A stretch of 64,000 nucleotides of DNA from Pseudomonas sp. R5(2019). GTDB lineage: Bacteria; Pseudomonadota; Gammaproteobacteria; Pseudomonadales; Pseudomonadaceae. A program made the translations under genes and the position numbers. This document shows, in pieces, positions 34,867-44,656 of this stretch. Where the stretch lies: positions 62,001-126,000 of the forward strand of contig NZ_JAAAMT010000006.1 in NCBI RefSeq assembly GCF_009905435.1, read 5' to 3'. A model generated the notes under the pieces. It searched no databases, had not been told where the DNA came from, and saw only the letters and a program-made list of their open reading frames with translations. Positions within the stretch are counted from its first letter, which is position 1, and each line of letters opens with the position of its first letter.

Positions 34867-35781
34867 TCAGGACTTTTTTTCGGGTGCGGGTTTGTCGTTA
34901 GGGTTGGCGATCAGCGCCTTGAGCTCTTCGCTCATCGGGAACTGCAGGTTCAGGCCTTTTGGCGGGATAGGGGACTGGAACCACTTGTCGTAGATCTTGT
35001 TGATCTCGCCCGACTTGTAGGTGGCGACAATGGCGTCGTCGACTGCTTTCTTGAAGGCCTCGTCACCCTTGCGGACCATGCAGCCGTAGACTTCATAGGA
35101 CTGAGGGGTACCGGTGACGTTCCAGACCGCAGGCTGCTTGGCCTTGGCCATTTCACCGGCGAGCAGGGCGTCGTCCATCATGAAGGCGACTGCACGGCCT
35201 GTTTCCAGCATCTGGAACGATTCGCCGTGGTCCTTGGCCGAGATGACGTTCATGCCCATCTGCTTATCGGCGTTCATCGACTTGAGGATGCGCTCGGACG
35301 TGGTGCCCGCGGTGGTCACGACGTTTTTGCCCTTCAGGTCGGCGAAGTCCTTATACGGGGAGTCTTTCTTGGCCAGCAGTTTGGTGCCGATCTCGAAGAT
35401 GCCGACCGAGAAATCCACTTGTTGTGCGCGCTCGGCATTGTTGGTGGTTGAACCGCATTCCAGGTCAACGGTACCGTTCTGCACGAGCGGGATACGGGTC
35501 TGGGAGGTGACCAGGTTGTACTTGACCTTCAGGTCTGGCATGCCCAGGTCCTTTTTCAGGGCCTCGACGACTTTCAGCTGGATGTCGTGGGAGTAGCCAA
35601 CCGGTTTGCCCGAGGCATCAGCGATGTAGGAAAAGGGAATGGAAGCGTCACGGTGCCCCAGGGTAATGGTGCCGGACTCTTTGATTTTCTTGAGGGTGCC
35701 AGTCAGCTCGGCGGCGAAAACCGGAGTAGAAATCAGAGCGGCAGCAATAGCTGCGCCCAACAGATGGGGAACGATACGCAT
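34867..35781 (-). CDS. aatJ: Glutamate/aspartate periplasmic binding protein
   Basis: 304-residue solute-binding protein with signal peptide MRIVPHLLGAAIAAALISTP ending VFAAE. Family 3 motifs: GTITLGHRDASIPFSYIADA, VDLECGSTTNNAERAQQVDF and the GTTSERILKSMNADKQ block. ATG at 35781 has GAGGA upstream; the TTG one codon earlier is not needed. First gene of the aat operon, behind a sigma-54 promoter. Confidence 0.94.
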   Translation of the reverse strand: MRIVPHLLGAAIAAALISTPVFAAELTGTLKKIKESGTITLGHRDASIPFSYIADASGKPVGYSHDIQLKVVEALKKDLGMPDLKVKYNLVTSQTRIPLVQNGTVDLECGSTTNNAERAQQVDFSVGIFEIGTKLLAKKDSPYKDFADLKGKNVVTTAGTTSERILKSMNADKQMGMNVISAKDHGESFQMLETGRAVAFMMDDALLAGEMAKAKQPAVWNVTGTPQSYEVYGCMVRKGDEAFKKAVDDAIVATYKSGEINKIYDKWFQSPIPPKGLNLQFPMSEELKALIANPNDKPAPEKKS

Positions 35782-35885
35782 CAAATTGTCCTCGACCTTT
35801 GTTTTTTTTATGGAGCCTTAGAATGGCCCTTTCGTTCAGCGAATACGTCAAGTGTTGGGATTGCGCATTCGTGTGAGAGTGTAGA

Positions 35886-35900
35886 GCATGACTCGTGCCA
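35886..35900 (-). promoter_or_regulatory. Sigma-54 promoter of the aat operon
   Basis: On the minus strand TGGCACGAGTCATGC: the -24 element TGGCACG is perfect, followed by four bases and ATGC in place of TTGC at -12. It lies about 105 nt before aatJ, giving a leader of roughly 90 nt, and fits activation by the sigma-54 activator AauR encoded downstream. Confidence 0.75.
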
Positions 35901-35976
35901 GTCAGATGGCAACCTATTAAGTTTATGATTTATAAGGTTTATTTATTTTTTGTAAGTCGTTTTAACACTGTTTTTG

Positions 35977-35990
35977 TCCGGATCGCCGAA
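35977..35990. promoter_or_regulatory. AauR-type upstream activating site, proximal
   Basis: TCCGGATCGCCGAA matches the inverted repeat TTCGG-N4-CCGAA described for AauR with one mismatch. It is about 77-90 nt upstream of the -24 element. Confidence 0.6.
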
Positions 35991-36007
35991 TGTTGAAAGT
36001 TGTGCTG

Positions 36008-36021
36008 TTCGGAAATCCGAA
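36008..36021. promoter_or_regulatory. AauR-type upstream activating site, distal
   Basis: TTCGGAAATCCGAA is a perfect TTCGG-N4-CCGAA inverted repeat, 31 nt (about three helical turns) beyond the proximal site, so two activator dimers could bind the same DNA face. Confidence 0.7.
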
Positions 36022-36040
36022 TGTGACAGCCATCACAAAG

Positions 36041-36074
36041 AAAAACGCCCCGCAAAGTCTGCGGGGCGTTTTTC
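36041..36074. terminator. Bidirectional terminator downstream of glpD
   Basis: AAAAACGCCCCGCA / TGCGGGGCGTTTTT with loop AAGTC: a strong hairpin with U tracts on both strands. It ends the glpD transcript just before the aat enhancer sites. Confidence 0.9.
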
Positions 36075-36087
36075 GGTTGTTTGCTAT

Positions 36088-37626
36088 TCAGGCGGCCTGA
36101 ATCCTGGCTTTGCTGGCTTTAACCTTGTTCAGGTAGTCCTGCAAGCGCTGCTGCTCGTCAGCGGTGGTAAACAGGCCCAGCTTGGTCCGCCGCCACAGAA
36201 TGTCGTTGGCGGTGACAGCCCATTCTTCATTGCACAGGTAGTCGACCTCACGGGTATAGAGCCCGGCACCGATCAGTTGGCCAAGATCGTCCGGGCCCTG
36301 CACGCCTTCGAGCAGCCGCCAGATGCGGCTACCGTAAGTCAGTGCCCAGCGCCGGGCGACCTGGGCGGGCAGCCAGCCAAAACGTGCCAGCAGGGCATCG
36401 CTCAGTGCCGAGGGTGTGCTCATGTCTTCGCCGCCCGGCAGCGTCGCCTTGGCAGTCCAGCAGTCTTTCATGTCCGGGAAGAAGGGCGCCAGCTGCGCCA
36501 GCGCCGACTCGGCCAGCTTGCGATAAGTGGTCAGCTTACCGCCGAACACCGACAGCAACGGCGCATCGCCCGCCGCGGCAGTCAGCGCCAGGGTGTAATC
36601 ACGGGTGATCGCCGAAGGATTGTCGGATTCATCGTTGCACAGCGGCCGCACGCCGGCAAAAGTGCTCAGGATTTCTTCGCGGCCCAGCTGCTTTTTGAAG
36701 TGCGCATTGACGACCTTGAGCAGGTAGTCGGTTTCTTCTTCGCTGATGGCCACTTTCGCCGGGTCGCCCTGGTATTCGCGGTCGGTGGTACCGATCAGCG
36801 TGAAGCGTTCCAGATACGGGATAGCGAAGACGATGCGCTGGTCTTCGTTCTGCAAAATGTAGGCGTGTTCACCCTCATAAAGCTTCGGCACGATCAGGTG
36901 GCTGCCCTGGATCAGGCGAATGCCGTACGGGGAGTCGAGCTTCAGATCATCTCGAATGAATTTGGCGACCCAAGGGCCCGCCGCGTTGACCAGCGCCTTG
37001 GCGCGAATCGAATACAGGCTGCCGTCGGTGCGCTCCAGGTGGACGTGCCACAGGCCTTTGATGCGGCGAGCGTTGATGCAGCGGGTCAGCGTATGAATAT
37101 GAGCACCTTGTTCGCGGGCAGCCATGGCATTGAGCACCACCAGCCGAGCATCGTCCACGGCGCAGTCGGAATATTCGAAACCGCGCACAATGTTCGATTT
37201 GAGCGGGCTATTTTCATCGAAGCGCAGGTTGCGCGAGGCCGCCAGCTTCTCGCGCTTGCCCAAGTGATCGTAAAGGAACAGGCCGGCACGAATCATCCAG
37301 GCCGGGCGCAGGTGAGGGCGGTGCGGCAGCACGAAACGCATGGGCTTGACGATATGCGGTGCCTTGGCGAGCAGGACCTCGCGCTCCGCCAGTGCTTCGC
37401 GCACAAGGCGGAATTCGCAGTGTTCCAGATAGCGCAGGCCGCCGTGGATCAGCTTGCTGCTGGCCGAGGAGGTATGGCTGGCCAGGTCATCCTTTTCGCA
37501 AAGGAACACCGACAGACCGCGCCCGGCCGCATCCGCTGCGATCCCAACGCCATTGATGCCACCGCCAATGACAGCCAGGTCATAGACTTCGGCCAAGGGG
37601 GGGATCGGCATGGTGGTATGGGGCAT
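36088..37626 (-). CDS. glpD: Aerobic glycerol-3-phosphate dehydrogenase
   Basis: 512-residue FAD enzyme that oxidises glycerol-3-phosphate to dihydroxyacetone phosphate at the inner membrane and reduces ubiquinone. Dinucleotide-binding GGGINGVG is at residues 19-26, followed by the family blocks SSKLIHGGLRYLEHCEFRLV and FGGKLTTYRKLAE. ATG at 37626 has AGGAGG about twelve bases upstream. GlpR-type operators lie in front of it. Confidence 0.96.
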   Translation of the reverse strand: MPHTTMPIPPLAEVYDLAVIGGGINGVGIAADAAGRGLSVFLCEKDDLASHTSSASSKLIHGGLRYLEHCEFRLVREALAEREVLLAKAPHIVKPMRFVLPHRPHLRPAWMIRAGLFLYDHLGKREKLAASRNLRFDENSPLKSNIVRGFEYSDCAVDDARLVVLNAMAAREQGAHIHTLTRCINARRIKGLWHVHLERTDGSLYSIRAKALVNAAGPWVAKFIRDDLKLDSPYGIRLIQGSHLIVPKLYEGEHAYILQNEDQRIVFAIPYLERFTLIGTTDREYQGDPAKVAISEEETDYLLKVVNAHFKKQLGREEILSTFAGVRPLCNDESDNPSAITRDYTLALTAAAGDAPLLSVFGGKLTTYRKLAESALAQLAPFFPDMKDCWTAKATLPGGEDMSTPSALSDALLARFGWLPAQVARRWALTYGSRIWRLLEGVQGPDDLGQLIGAGLYTREVDYLCNEEWAVTANDILWRRTKLGLFTTADEQQRLQDYLNKVKASKARIQAA

Positions 37627-37660
37627 TGGGCGGCCTCCTGCGTGTACCGTTGAAAATTAA

Positions 37661-37690
37661 ATCGAACATTAATGTTCACTTTCGAAAATG
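37661..37690. promoter_or_regulatory. GlpR-type operator upstream of glpD (proximal)
   Basis: ATCGAACATTAATGTTCACT with TTCGAAAAT directly after: a GAACATTAATGTTC palindrome overlapping an ATGTTC-N5-CGAAAAT pair, in line with GlpR half-sites (TGTTCG/CGAACA). Confidence 0.5.
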
Positions 37691-37750
37691 GTAGCGCAAT
37701 AGGGGAGGGCTTTCCAGTCATCAGTGATTGAAAATATTGATAGCAGTCAA

Positions 37751-37773
37751 GAAATGAAAATAATCGAACAATT
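37751..37773. promoter_or_regulatory. GlpR-type operator upstream of glpD (distal)
   Basis: GAAATGAAAATAATCGAACA holds the GAAAATAATCGAACA arrangement; its complement TGTTCGATTATTTTC resembles GlpR boxes. About 125-147 nt before the glpD start. Confidence 0.45.
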
Positions 37774-37786
37774 GTGGTGGGGCGCT

Positions 37787-37893
37787 GTAGGAGCGGACCT
37801 GGCCGCGATGGGGCGCGTAGCGGCCCCAGGAATTGATTGACCACAACAATGTGGGGCTGCTACGCAGCCCATCGCGGCCAGGTCCGCTCCTAC
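37787..37893. repeat. REPIN, GGACCTGGCC type
   Basis: Left GTAGGAGCGGACCTGGCCGC, right inverted half ending GGTCCGCTCCTAC at 37893, in the gap between glpR and the glpD control region. Confidence 0.88.
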
Positions 37894-37905
37894 ATTAGAA
37901 GGAGG

Positions 37906-38661
37906 TCAAACCACCTCAAGCCGAATCTTGTGCTGGCTCAGCAACTGCGTCAGCGCCGGCACCGGCTGCTGATCCGTCACCAGACAATCAATCAGGCTGA
38001 TCGGCCCCAGCCGCACCATCGCATTGCGCCCGAACTTGCTTGAGTCAGCGGCCAGGATCACCTGGCGGGCATTGGCGATAATCGCCTGGGATACCCGCAC
38101 TTCCTGGTAGTCGAAATCCAGCAGGCTGCCGTCTTCATCAATGCCGCTGATGCCTACCAGGGCAAAGTCGACCTTGAACTGGTTGATAAAGTCGACACTG
38201 GCCTGGCCCACCACACCGCCGTCGCGGCGTACGTTGCCGCCGGCCAATTGCACCTCGAAATCATCCTTGCCGCTGAGGATCGAGGCTACATGCAGATTAT
38301 TGGTGATGATCTTCAGGTGGTTGTGGTTGAGCAGGGCGCGGGCGATGGATTCGGTCGTGGTACCGATATTGATGAACAACGAGGCGTGATCGGGAATCAG
38401 CTCGGCGATTGCTTCGGCGATGCGCTGTTTTTCATCACGCATCTGATCGGCGCGCATGGCATACGCCGTGTTCTCGATGCTGGAGTCATAAGCCGCGCCG
38501 CCGTGGTAGCGGCGCAACAGGTTCAGTTCGGCCAGCTGATTGATATCGCGGCGAATGGTTTGTGGGGTCACCACGAACAGCTGGGCCATCTCTTCGATGC
38601 TGACATAGCCGCGCTCGCGGACCAGCTCGAGAATTTGCTGCTGACGAGGAGGCAGGTTCAT
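37906..38661 (-). CDS. glpR: DeoR-type repressor of glycerol metabolism
   Basis: 251-residue DeoR family regulator that represses glp genes and is relieved by glycerol-3-phosphate. N-terminal helix-turn-helix [24 protein letters not shown] and the effector domain with [15 protein letters not shown] are typical. Lies between glpK and glpD; the REPIN immediately follows its stop. Confidence 0.93.
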   Translation of the reverse strand: MNLPPRQQQILELVRERGYVSIEEMAQLFVVTPQTIRRDINQLAELNLLRRYHGGAAYDSSIENTAYAMRADQMRDEKQRIAEAIAELIPDHASLFINIGTTTESIARALLNHNHLKIITNNLHVASILSGKDDFEVQLAGGNVRRDGGVVGQASVDFINQFKVDFALVGISGIDEDGSLLDFDYQEVRVSQAIIANARQVILAADSSKFGRNAMVRLGPISLIDCLVTDQQPVPALTQLLSQHKIRLEVV

Positions 38662-38711
38662 GGGCTTTCCTTAGGCTGCCATACAAAATTCGCCCATGAT
38701 GCCGCATGAAA

Positions 38712-38737
38712 CCCCTGACTGCTACCGCGGTCAGGGG
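38712..38737 (-). terminator. Hairpin after glpK
   Basis: CCCCTGAC / GTCAGGGG arms with loop TGCTACCGCG, just past the glpK stop. No U tract follows, so it may be a processing hairpin or weak terminator. Confidence 0.4.
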
Positions 38738-38745
38738 CGCGTGAC

Positions 38746-40320
<1,575 letters not shown>

Positions 40321-41172
40321 TCAGGATGCCTGGACCTTCCCCTTCGGATTGTCTTCAGTCTGCGCGCCTGCTTCAGCGGTGCCTGGCAGGTTGCGGGCGA
40401 TCAGGCCGCGATACAGCACGGCACCGAGGGATGCCCCTATGATTGGCGCAAAAACAGGAATCAGGAAGTAGGGAATATCACGTCCGCCGGTGAGGGCCAC
40501 TTCACCCCAGCCGGCCAGGAAGGTCATCAGCTTGGGGCCCAGGTCGCGCGCCGGGTTCATGGCAAAACCGGTCAGCGGGCCCATGGCGCTGCCGATCACG
40601 GCGATCAGCAGGCCGATCAGCAGTGGCGCGATGGCGCCCCGTGGCAAACCGTTGTTGTCATCGGTCAGGGCCATGATCACGCTCATCAGGATAGCGGTAA
40701 TGACCACTTCCACCAGAAACGCCTGGCCAGTGGAGATTGCCGGATGCGGGTAGGTCGAGAACACCGAGGCCAACTCAAGGCTGGCCTGGCTGCCGCGAAT
40801 CAGCTGATGGGTTTGTTCATAATCGAAGAACAGATTGCTGTACAGCGTGTAGACCAGCGCAGCGCCGCAGAAGGCGCCAGCGATCTGGGCGACGATATAG
40901 AAGGGTAGTTTGTGCTTTTCGAAACCGGCGAACAGGGCCAGGGCAATGCTGACGGCCGGGTTCAGGTGCGCACCGGAAACACCGGCGGTGAAGTAGATGG
41001 CCATCGCCACCCCGACACCCCAGATGATGCTGATTTCCCATAATCCGAAGCTGGCACCGGCGACTTTGAGCGCTGCGACGCAGCCAGTGCCGAAAAAGAT
41101 CAGCAGTGCAGTCCCTAGAAATTCAGCCATGCACTGGCTGGACAGTGTCGGTTGTTGTAGCGCAGTCGTCAT
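40321..41172 (-). CDS. glpF: Glycerol uptake facilitator (aquaglyceroporin)
   Basis: 283-residue channel with six helices and both NPA boxes: HLNPAVS and MNPARD, the second in the glycerol-type context GFAMNPARDLGP. ATG at 41172 (MTTALQQPTLSSQCMAEFLG) has GAGGTC upstream; the open frame continues to 41970 only by chance. Confidence 0.95.
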   Translation of the reverse strand: MTTALQQPTLSSQCMAEFLGTALLIFFGTGCVAALKVAGASFGLWEISIIWGVGVAMAIYFTAGVSGAHLNPAVSIALALFAGFEKHKLPFYIVAQIAGAFCGAALVYTLYSNLFFDYEQTHQLIRGSQASLELASVFSTYPHPAISTGQAFLVEVVITAILMSVIMALTDDNNGLPRGAIAPLLIGLLIAVIGSAMGPLTGFAMNPARDLGPKLMTFLAGWGEVALTGGRDIPYFLIPVFAPIIGASLGAVLYRGLIARNLPGTAEAGAQTEDNPKGKVQAS

Positions 41173-41535
41173 GCTTGACCTCGATTTTTTGTTGTTTTGG
41201 CGCCTGTGGCGCTCGACGTTAAACCGACAGAAACTTCCAGGTTCTGCCCGAATCCTGCGCAGGCTCGCACCGTGGTGGGGCGCAGTATATTCGCAAACGA
41301 AAAAATATAGACAAGAAGTACTGATGTCAAAGGTCGAAAGTGAACCGTCATTCACAATCTGACTGGTCGTCACATAAACGATTCCAAACGCGGGTTGTGC
41401 GAGCGTTCGTTGATGACTTGCGAAATGCCCTTGCAGGCTGGTGAGCAAGTGGCTGTCTGGGCTGCAGTATTTTTTCGTGCGATCCCCTACAGTAGAGTCC
41501 TGCTGAATCTCCCTGTCGCCTTTGGAGCCCCGCAT
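41173..41535. other. glpF-ybaK intergenic region
   Basis: 363 nt between divergent genes. It holds the glpF leader and the GlpR-type operator at 41286-41307, with A/T-rich sequence around it. No small gene or RNA is supported. Confidence 0.55.
41286..41307. promoter_or_regulatory. GlpR-type operator upstream of glpF
   Basis: TATATTCGCAAACGAAAAAA then TA: TATATTCG and CGAAAAAATA half-sites separated by four bases, about 115-135 nt before glpF, fitting repression of glpFK by the GlpR encoded in the same cluster. Confidence 0.6.
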
Positions 41536-42006
41536 ATGACGCCCGCGTTGGATTTGTTGAAGAAAGTTCGTGCCGAACATCGCATCCACAGTTACGAACA
41601 TGACCCCAAGGCCGCTTCCTATGGTTTGGAAGCTGCGGAGAAACTGGGGCTGAACCCGGCCCAGGTGTTCAAGACCCTGTTGGCCAGCAGCGAGAAGCAC
41701 GAACTGTTGGTGGCGGTGGTGCCGGTAGCCGGCACTCTGGATCTCAAGGCCCTGGCCCAGGCGGCCGGTGTGAAGAAGTGCGAAATGGCGGACCCTGCAG
41801 CCGCCCAGCGGGCAACCGGCTATCTGCTGGGGGGCATCAGCCCGCTGGGCCAGAAAAAACGCCTGCGCACTTTTATTGACCAGACCGCTCAACCTCAGCC
41901 GACGGTGTTTGTCAGTGCCGGCCGGCGCGGCCTGGAAGTGGAACTGTCGGCCACCGTGCTGGCTGAACACACCGGCGCGAAGTTTGCGGATATCGGTCGT
42001 CAGTAA
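41536..42006 (+). CDS. ybaK: Cys-tRNA(Pro)/Cys-tRNA(Cys) deacylase YbaK
   Basis: 156-residue editing enzyme that hydrolyses Cys-tRNA(Pro). Family features: HDPKAASYGLEAAEKLGLNP, VFKTLLASSEKHELLVAVVPV with its conserved lysine, and GYLLGGISPLGQKKRLRTFID. ATG at 41536 is in the conserved position with GGAG upstream. Confidence 0.93.
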   Translation: MTPALDLLKKVRAEHRIHSYEHDPKAASYGLEAAEKLGLNPAQVFKTLLASSEKHELLVAVVPVAGTLDLKALAQAAGVKKCEMADPAAAQRATGYLLGGISPLGQKKRLRTFIDQTAQPQPTVFVSAGRRGLEVELSATVLAEHTGAKFADIGRQ

Positions 42007-42062
42007 CGGCGTCCGTATTCTGAAATTTCTGTCGGGAGTTGTTTTGCCGGCTGGCGAAAACC

Positions 42063-42150
42063 TGTGGGAGCGGATTTATCCGCGAATGAACGATGACGCG
42101 TAATGCCTCAAACCGCGGTGTTTTCATTCGCGGATAAATCCGCTCCCACA
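42063..42150. repeat. REPIN, GGATTTATCC type
   Basis: TGTGGGAGCGGATTTATCCG at the left and its complement at the right; the spacer includes GAACGATGACGCGTAATGCC and ACCGCGGTG, shared with the REPINs at 12380 and 7414. The adjacent terminal repeat is listed separately. Confidence 0.88.
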
Positions 42151-42158
42151 TGTTCTGC

Positions 42159-42199
42159 GCCTTAACTGACCGGCATTGAGGCAAGCCTGGCTTCCTACA
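42159..42199. mobile_element. Solitary terminal repeat of the MITE-like element beside a REP half
   Basis: GCCTTAACTGACCGGCATTG (42159-42178) is the same terminal repeat seen at 7384 and 29103, and it is followed by a REP half (AGGCAAGCCTGGCTTCCTAC, 42179-42198). The 8-nt spacer to the neighbouring REPIN also matches the 7259 element. The other end is missing, so this is a half-element. Confidence 0.55.
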
Positions 42200-42226
42200 C
42201 ACCCATTTGCCAATGCCGCGGGGGTA

Positions 42227-43306
42227 TCAGGCCGCCGAAGCCTGCTGCGCCGCTACGCTGCCGGGAGCCTGGAACAACACCAGGTGATCGGCCGACACCT
42301 TGATACCCACCTCAGTGCCAGGCACATGGTCGATATGGCTCGCGAAGATCGCTTCCAACTGGGTGCCGGTCGGCAGTTGCAGGCGATACAGGGTGGATGC
42401 GCCCTGGAAGCTCTTGCCGATAATCCGGGCCTTCAAGGCGCTGTGCGGCGCGTAGACGATGTCGTCGGGGCGCAGCAAAACATCCACCGCGCTGCCGTGG
42501 GACCAAGTGTAAGCCCGGTTGCCACGCAACTCGCCCAATTCCGTTTGCACGGTTTCCGGGCTGCTCAGCTGCCCACGAATGAAGTACCCCTGGCCAATAA
42601 AGCTGGCCACGAATGGGGTCAAGGGTTCGTGGTAGAGGTTGAACGGGGTGTCCCACTGCTCCAGTCGGCCTTCCTTGAACACGCCGACATGGTCACTGAC
42701 GGCAAAGGCTTCTTCCTGGTCGTGGGTGACCAGAATGGCGCTGGTGCCACGGCTCTTGAGGATATCGCGGACTTCATGGCTGAGGCGCCGACGCAGTTCA
42801 ACGTCCAGGTTGGAGAACGGCTCATCCAGCAATAGCAGCTGCGGCTCCGGCGCCAGTGCGCGGGCCAGGGCAACGCGTTGTTGCTGGCCGCCCGACAGCT
42901 CGTGGGGGAAACGCTCGCCCAGGCCACCGAGGTTGACCAGCTCGAGCATCTCGGCGATCACCCTGGCTTGCTGCGGGTGCTTGCGAATGCCGAAGGCAAT
43001 GTTCTGTGCCACGGTCAGGTGCGGAAACAGGGCGTAATCCTGAAACACCATGCCGATGCGGCGTTTCTCCGGGGCCAGGGTAAACCCGGCCTTGGAGATC
43101 ACTTCACCGGCCAGCTGGATTTCGCCTTCATGGATCGGCTCGAAGCCCGCGATGGCACGCAGGGTGGTGGTTTTACCGCACCCGGACGAGCCCAGCAGGC
43201 AGCCGATGTCTCCGGCATTGAGGTGCAGATTGAGGTTCTGGACAACGCGCTGGCCTTGGTACCCACAGGCCAGGTTGCGAAGGTTAAGCAGTAAGGGTTG
43301 ACTCAT
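42227..43306 (-). CDS. FbpC-like ABC transporter ATPase, without adjacent permease
   Basis: 359-residue ABC ATPase: Walker [11 protein letters not shown]-loop [13 protein letters not shown], signature LSGGQQQR, Walker [13 protein letters not shown], then a C-terminal TOBE-like domain ([12 protein letters not shown]). Closest in layout to ferric iron/spermidine ATPases (FbpC/PotA type). The start overlaps the argF stop (ATGA), so translation is coupled; no permease or binding protein is in reach. The transported substrate cannot be inferred. Confidence 0.85.
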   Translation of the reverse strand: MSQPLLLNLRNLACGYQGQRVVQNLNLHLNAGDIGCLLGSSGCGKTTTLRAIAGFEPIHEGEIQLAGEVISKAGFTLAPEKRRIGMVFQDYALFPHLTVAQNIAFGIRKHPQQARVIAEMLELVNLGGLGERFPHELSGGQQQRVALARALAPEPQLLLLDEPFSNLDVELRRRLSHEVRDILKSRGTSAILVTHDQEEAFAVSDHVGVFKEGRLEQWDTPFNLYHEPLTPFVASFIGQGYFIRGQLSSPETVQTELGELRGNRAYTWSHGSAVDVLLRPDDIVYAPHSALKARIIGKSFQGASTLYRLQLPTGTQLEAIFASHIDHVPGTEVGIKVSADHLVLFQAPGSVAAQQASAA

Positions 43307-44226
43307 GCGTGGTGATAGGCCGGTTCAACGAGAAATTCAAGCAGCGCTTTTTGCGCATGCAGGCGGTTTTCAGCTTGATCCCAGGCGACCGAACGCGGGT
43401 CGTCGAGCAGGTCCATGCTGATCTCCTCGCCACGGTGGGCGGGCAGGCAATGCATGAACAGGACATCCTCGGCGGCAAGGTCGAGCAGCGCACGGTTGAC
43501 CTGGTAAGGCGCAAACAGCGCCAGGCGGCGTGCAGTTTCCTCTTCCTGGCCCATGGAAGTCCAGACGTCCGTGCTGACCAGGTGAGCGCCGGCAACGGCG
43601 TCTTTCGGATCACGGAAGATCTTCACCCGGTCACCGGCCTGCTCAACGAATACAGGGTTGGGCTCATAGCCTTCAGGGCAGGCAATGCGCAACTGGAAGT
43701 CGAACTGGATGGCCGCTTCTATATAGGTGTTGCACATGTTGTTGCCGTCGCCGATCCAGGCCACGGTCTTGCCCTGGATCGAGCCGCGGTGTTCGAGGAA
43801 GGTTTGCATGTCGGCCAGCAACTGGCATGGGTGCAGGTCATCGGACAGGCCGTTGATCACCGGTACACGAGAGTTGGCCGCGAATTCGGTCAGAGTGCTG
43901 TGGGCGAAGGTACGGATCATCACCGCATCGAGCATGCGTGACATCACGATGGCGCAGTCGCCGATCGGCTCGCCACGGCCCAGCTGGGTGTCGCGCGGGG
44001 ACAGGAAGATGGCCTGGCCGCCGAGCTGGATCATGCCGGCTTCGAACGACAGGCGAGTACGGGTCGAGGATTTCTCGAAGATCATCCCCAGCACACGGTT
44101 TTTCAGAGGCTCGAAGAGTACGCCGCGGTTACGCAGGTCCTTCAGCTCGATACCTCGACGAATCACACTGACCAACTCGTCTGGTGTGCAATCCATCAGG
44201 GAGAGAAAGTGCCTTGCGCTCATCAT
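43303..44226 (-). CDS. argF: Ornithine carbamoyltransferase, anabolic
   Basis: Makes citrulline from ornithine and carbamoyl phosphate in arginine synthesis. 307 residues with carbamoyl phosphate motif [27 protein letters not shown] and [11 protein letters not shown]. Two ATGs in tandem (44226, 44223); AAAGGTAG sits before them. MSARHFLS is the usual N-terminus, so 44223 is equally possible. A possible ArgR site lies upstream. Confidence 0.95.
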   Translation of the reverse strand: MMSARHFLSLMDCTPDELVSVIRRGIELKDLRNRGVLFEPLKNRVLGMIFEKSSTRTRLSFEAGMIQLGGQAIFLSPRDTQLGRGEPIGDCAIVMSRMLDAVMIRTFAHSTLTEFAANSRVPVINGLSDDLHPCQLLADMQTFLEHRGSIQGKTVAWIGDGNNMCNTYIEAAIQFDFQLRIACPEGYEPNPVFVEQAGDRVKIFRDPKDAVAGAHLVSTDVWTSMGQEEETARRLALFAPYQVNRALLDLAAEDVLFMHCLPAHRGEEISMDLLDDPRSVAWDQAENRLHAQKALLEFLVEPAYHHA

Positions 44227-44656
44227 TGACTACCTTTTTGCAACAGACCGCAGATGCTCGAAACCAGGTTTTTACGGGAAAACGTGGGAGACCTGCGGCG
44301 TAAGCCGCACGGGGCGACGAAATAGGGGAAGGCGCGATCTTATAATTAAATGTCGCGCCTTACCAATAGGGGCCGACGGTATGGAGGCAACTCAATGTGT
44401 CTGCTACCAAGGCAAAATCTTCGCCAAGCCAGGCGACAGTTGTACACCGAGCCTGTCCGGCATTGCAAACGACGGCGCCATCCATCGGCCTGAATGCCGT
44501 TTGTCGAGCAAACGATAGCATCATGCGTGGCGTGAGCATGCAGTTGCCTGATGCCGCAGGATTCATGCGGCGAAGGGTTCTGGTGACCTGATGGGGCCGG
44601 CGCCATAGTCGGCTTTTGGCGCCTGCTCACGGGCGCCCGCGACGACGAGGCTGGCC
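44227..44656. other. argF-molybdoenzyme intergenic region
   Basis: 430 nt between divergent genes. Contains the possible ArgR site at 44351-44371. Several short open frames overlap here on both strands without ribosome sites; none is supported as a gene. Confidence 0.5.
44351..44371 (+). promoter_or_regulatory. Possible ArgR half-site upstream of argF
   Basis: TGTCGCGCCTTACCAATAGG fits the Pseudomonas ArgR half-site TGTCGC-N8-AA-N5 exactly; it is about 125-145 nt upstream of argF. A second half-site in direct repeat, usual for ArgR, is not clear. Confidence 0.4.

Noticed and set aside
41173..41970. Extension of the glpF frame to 549 codons
   Set aside because: It crosses the glpF control region and overlaps ybaK; MTTALQQPT at 41172 is the normal GlpF start.
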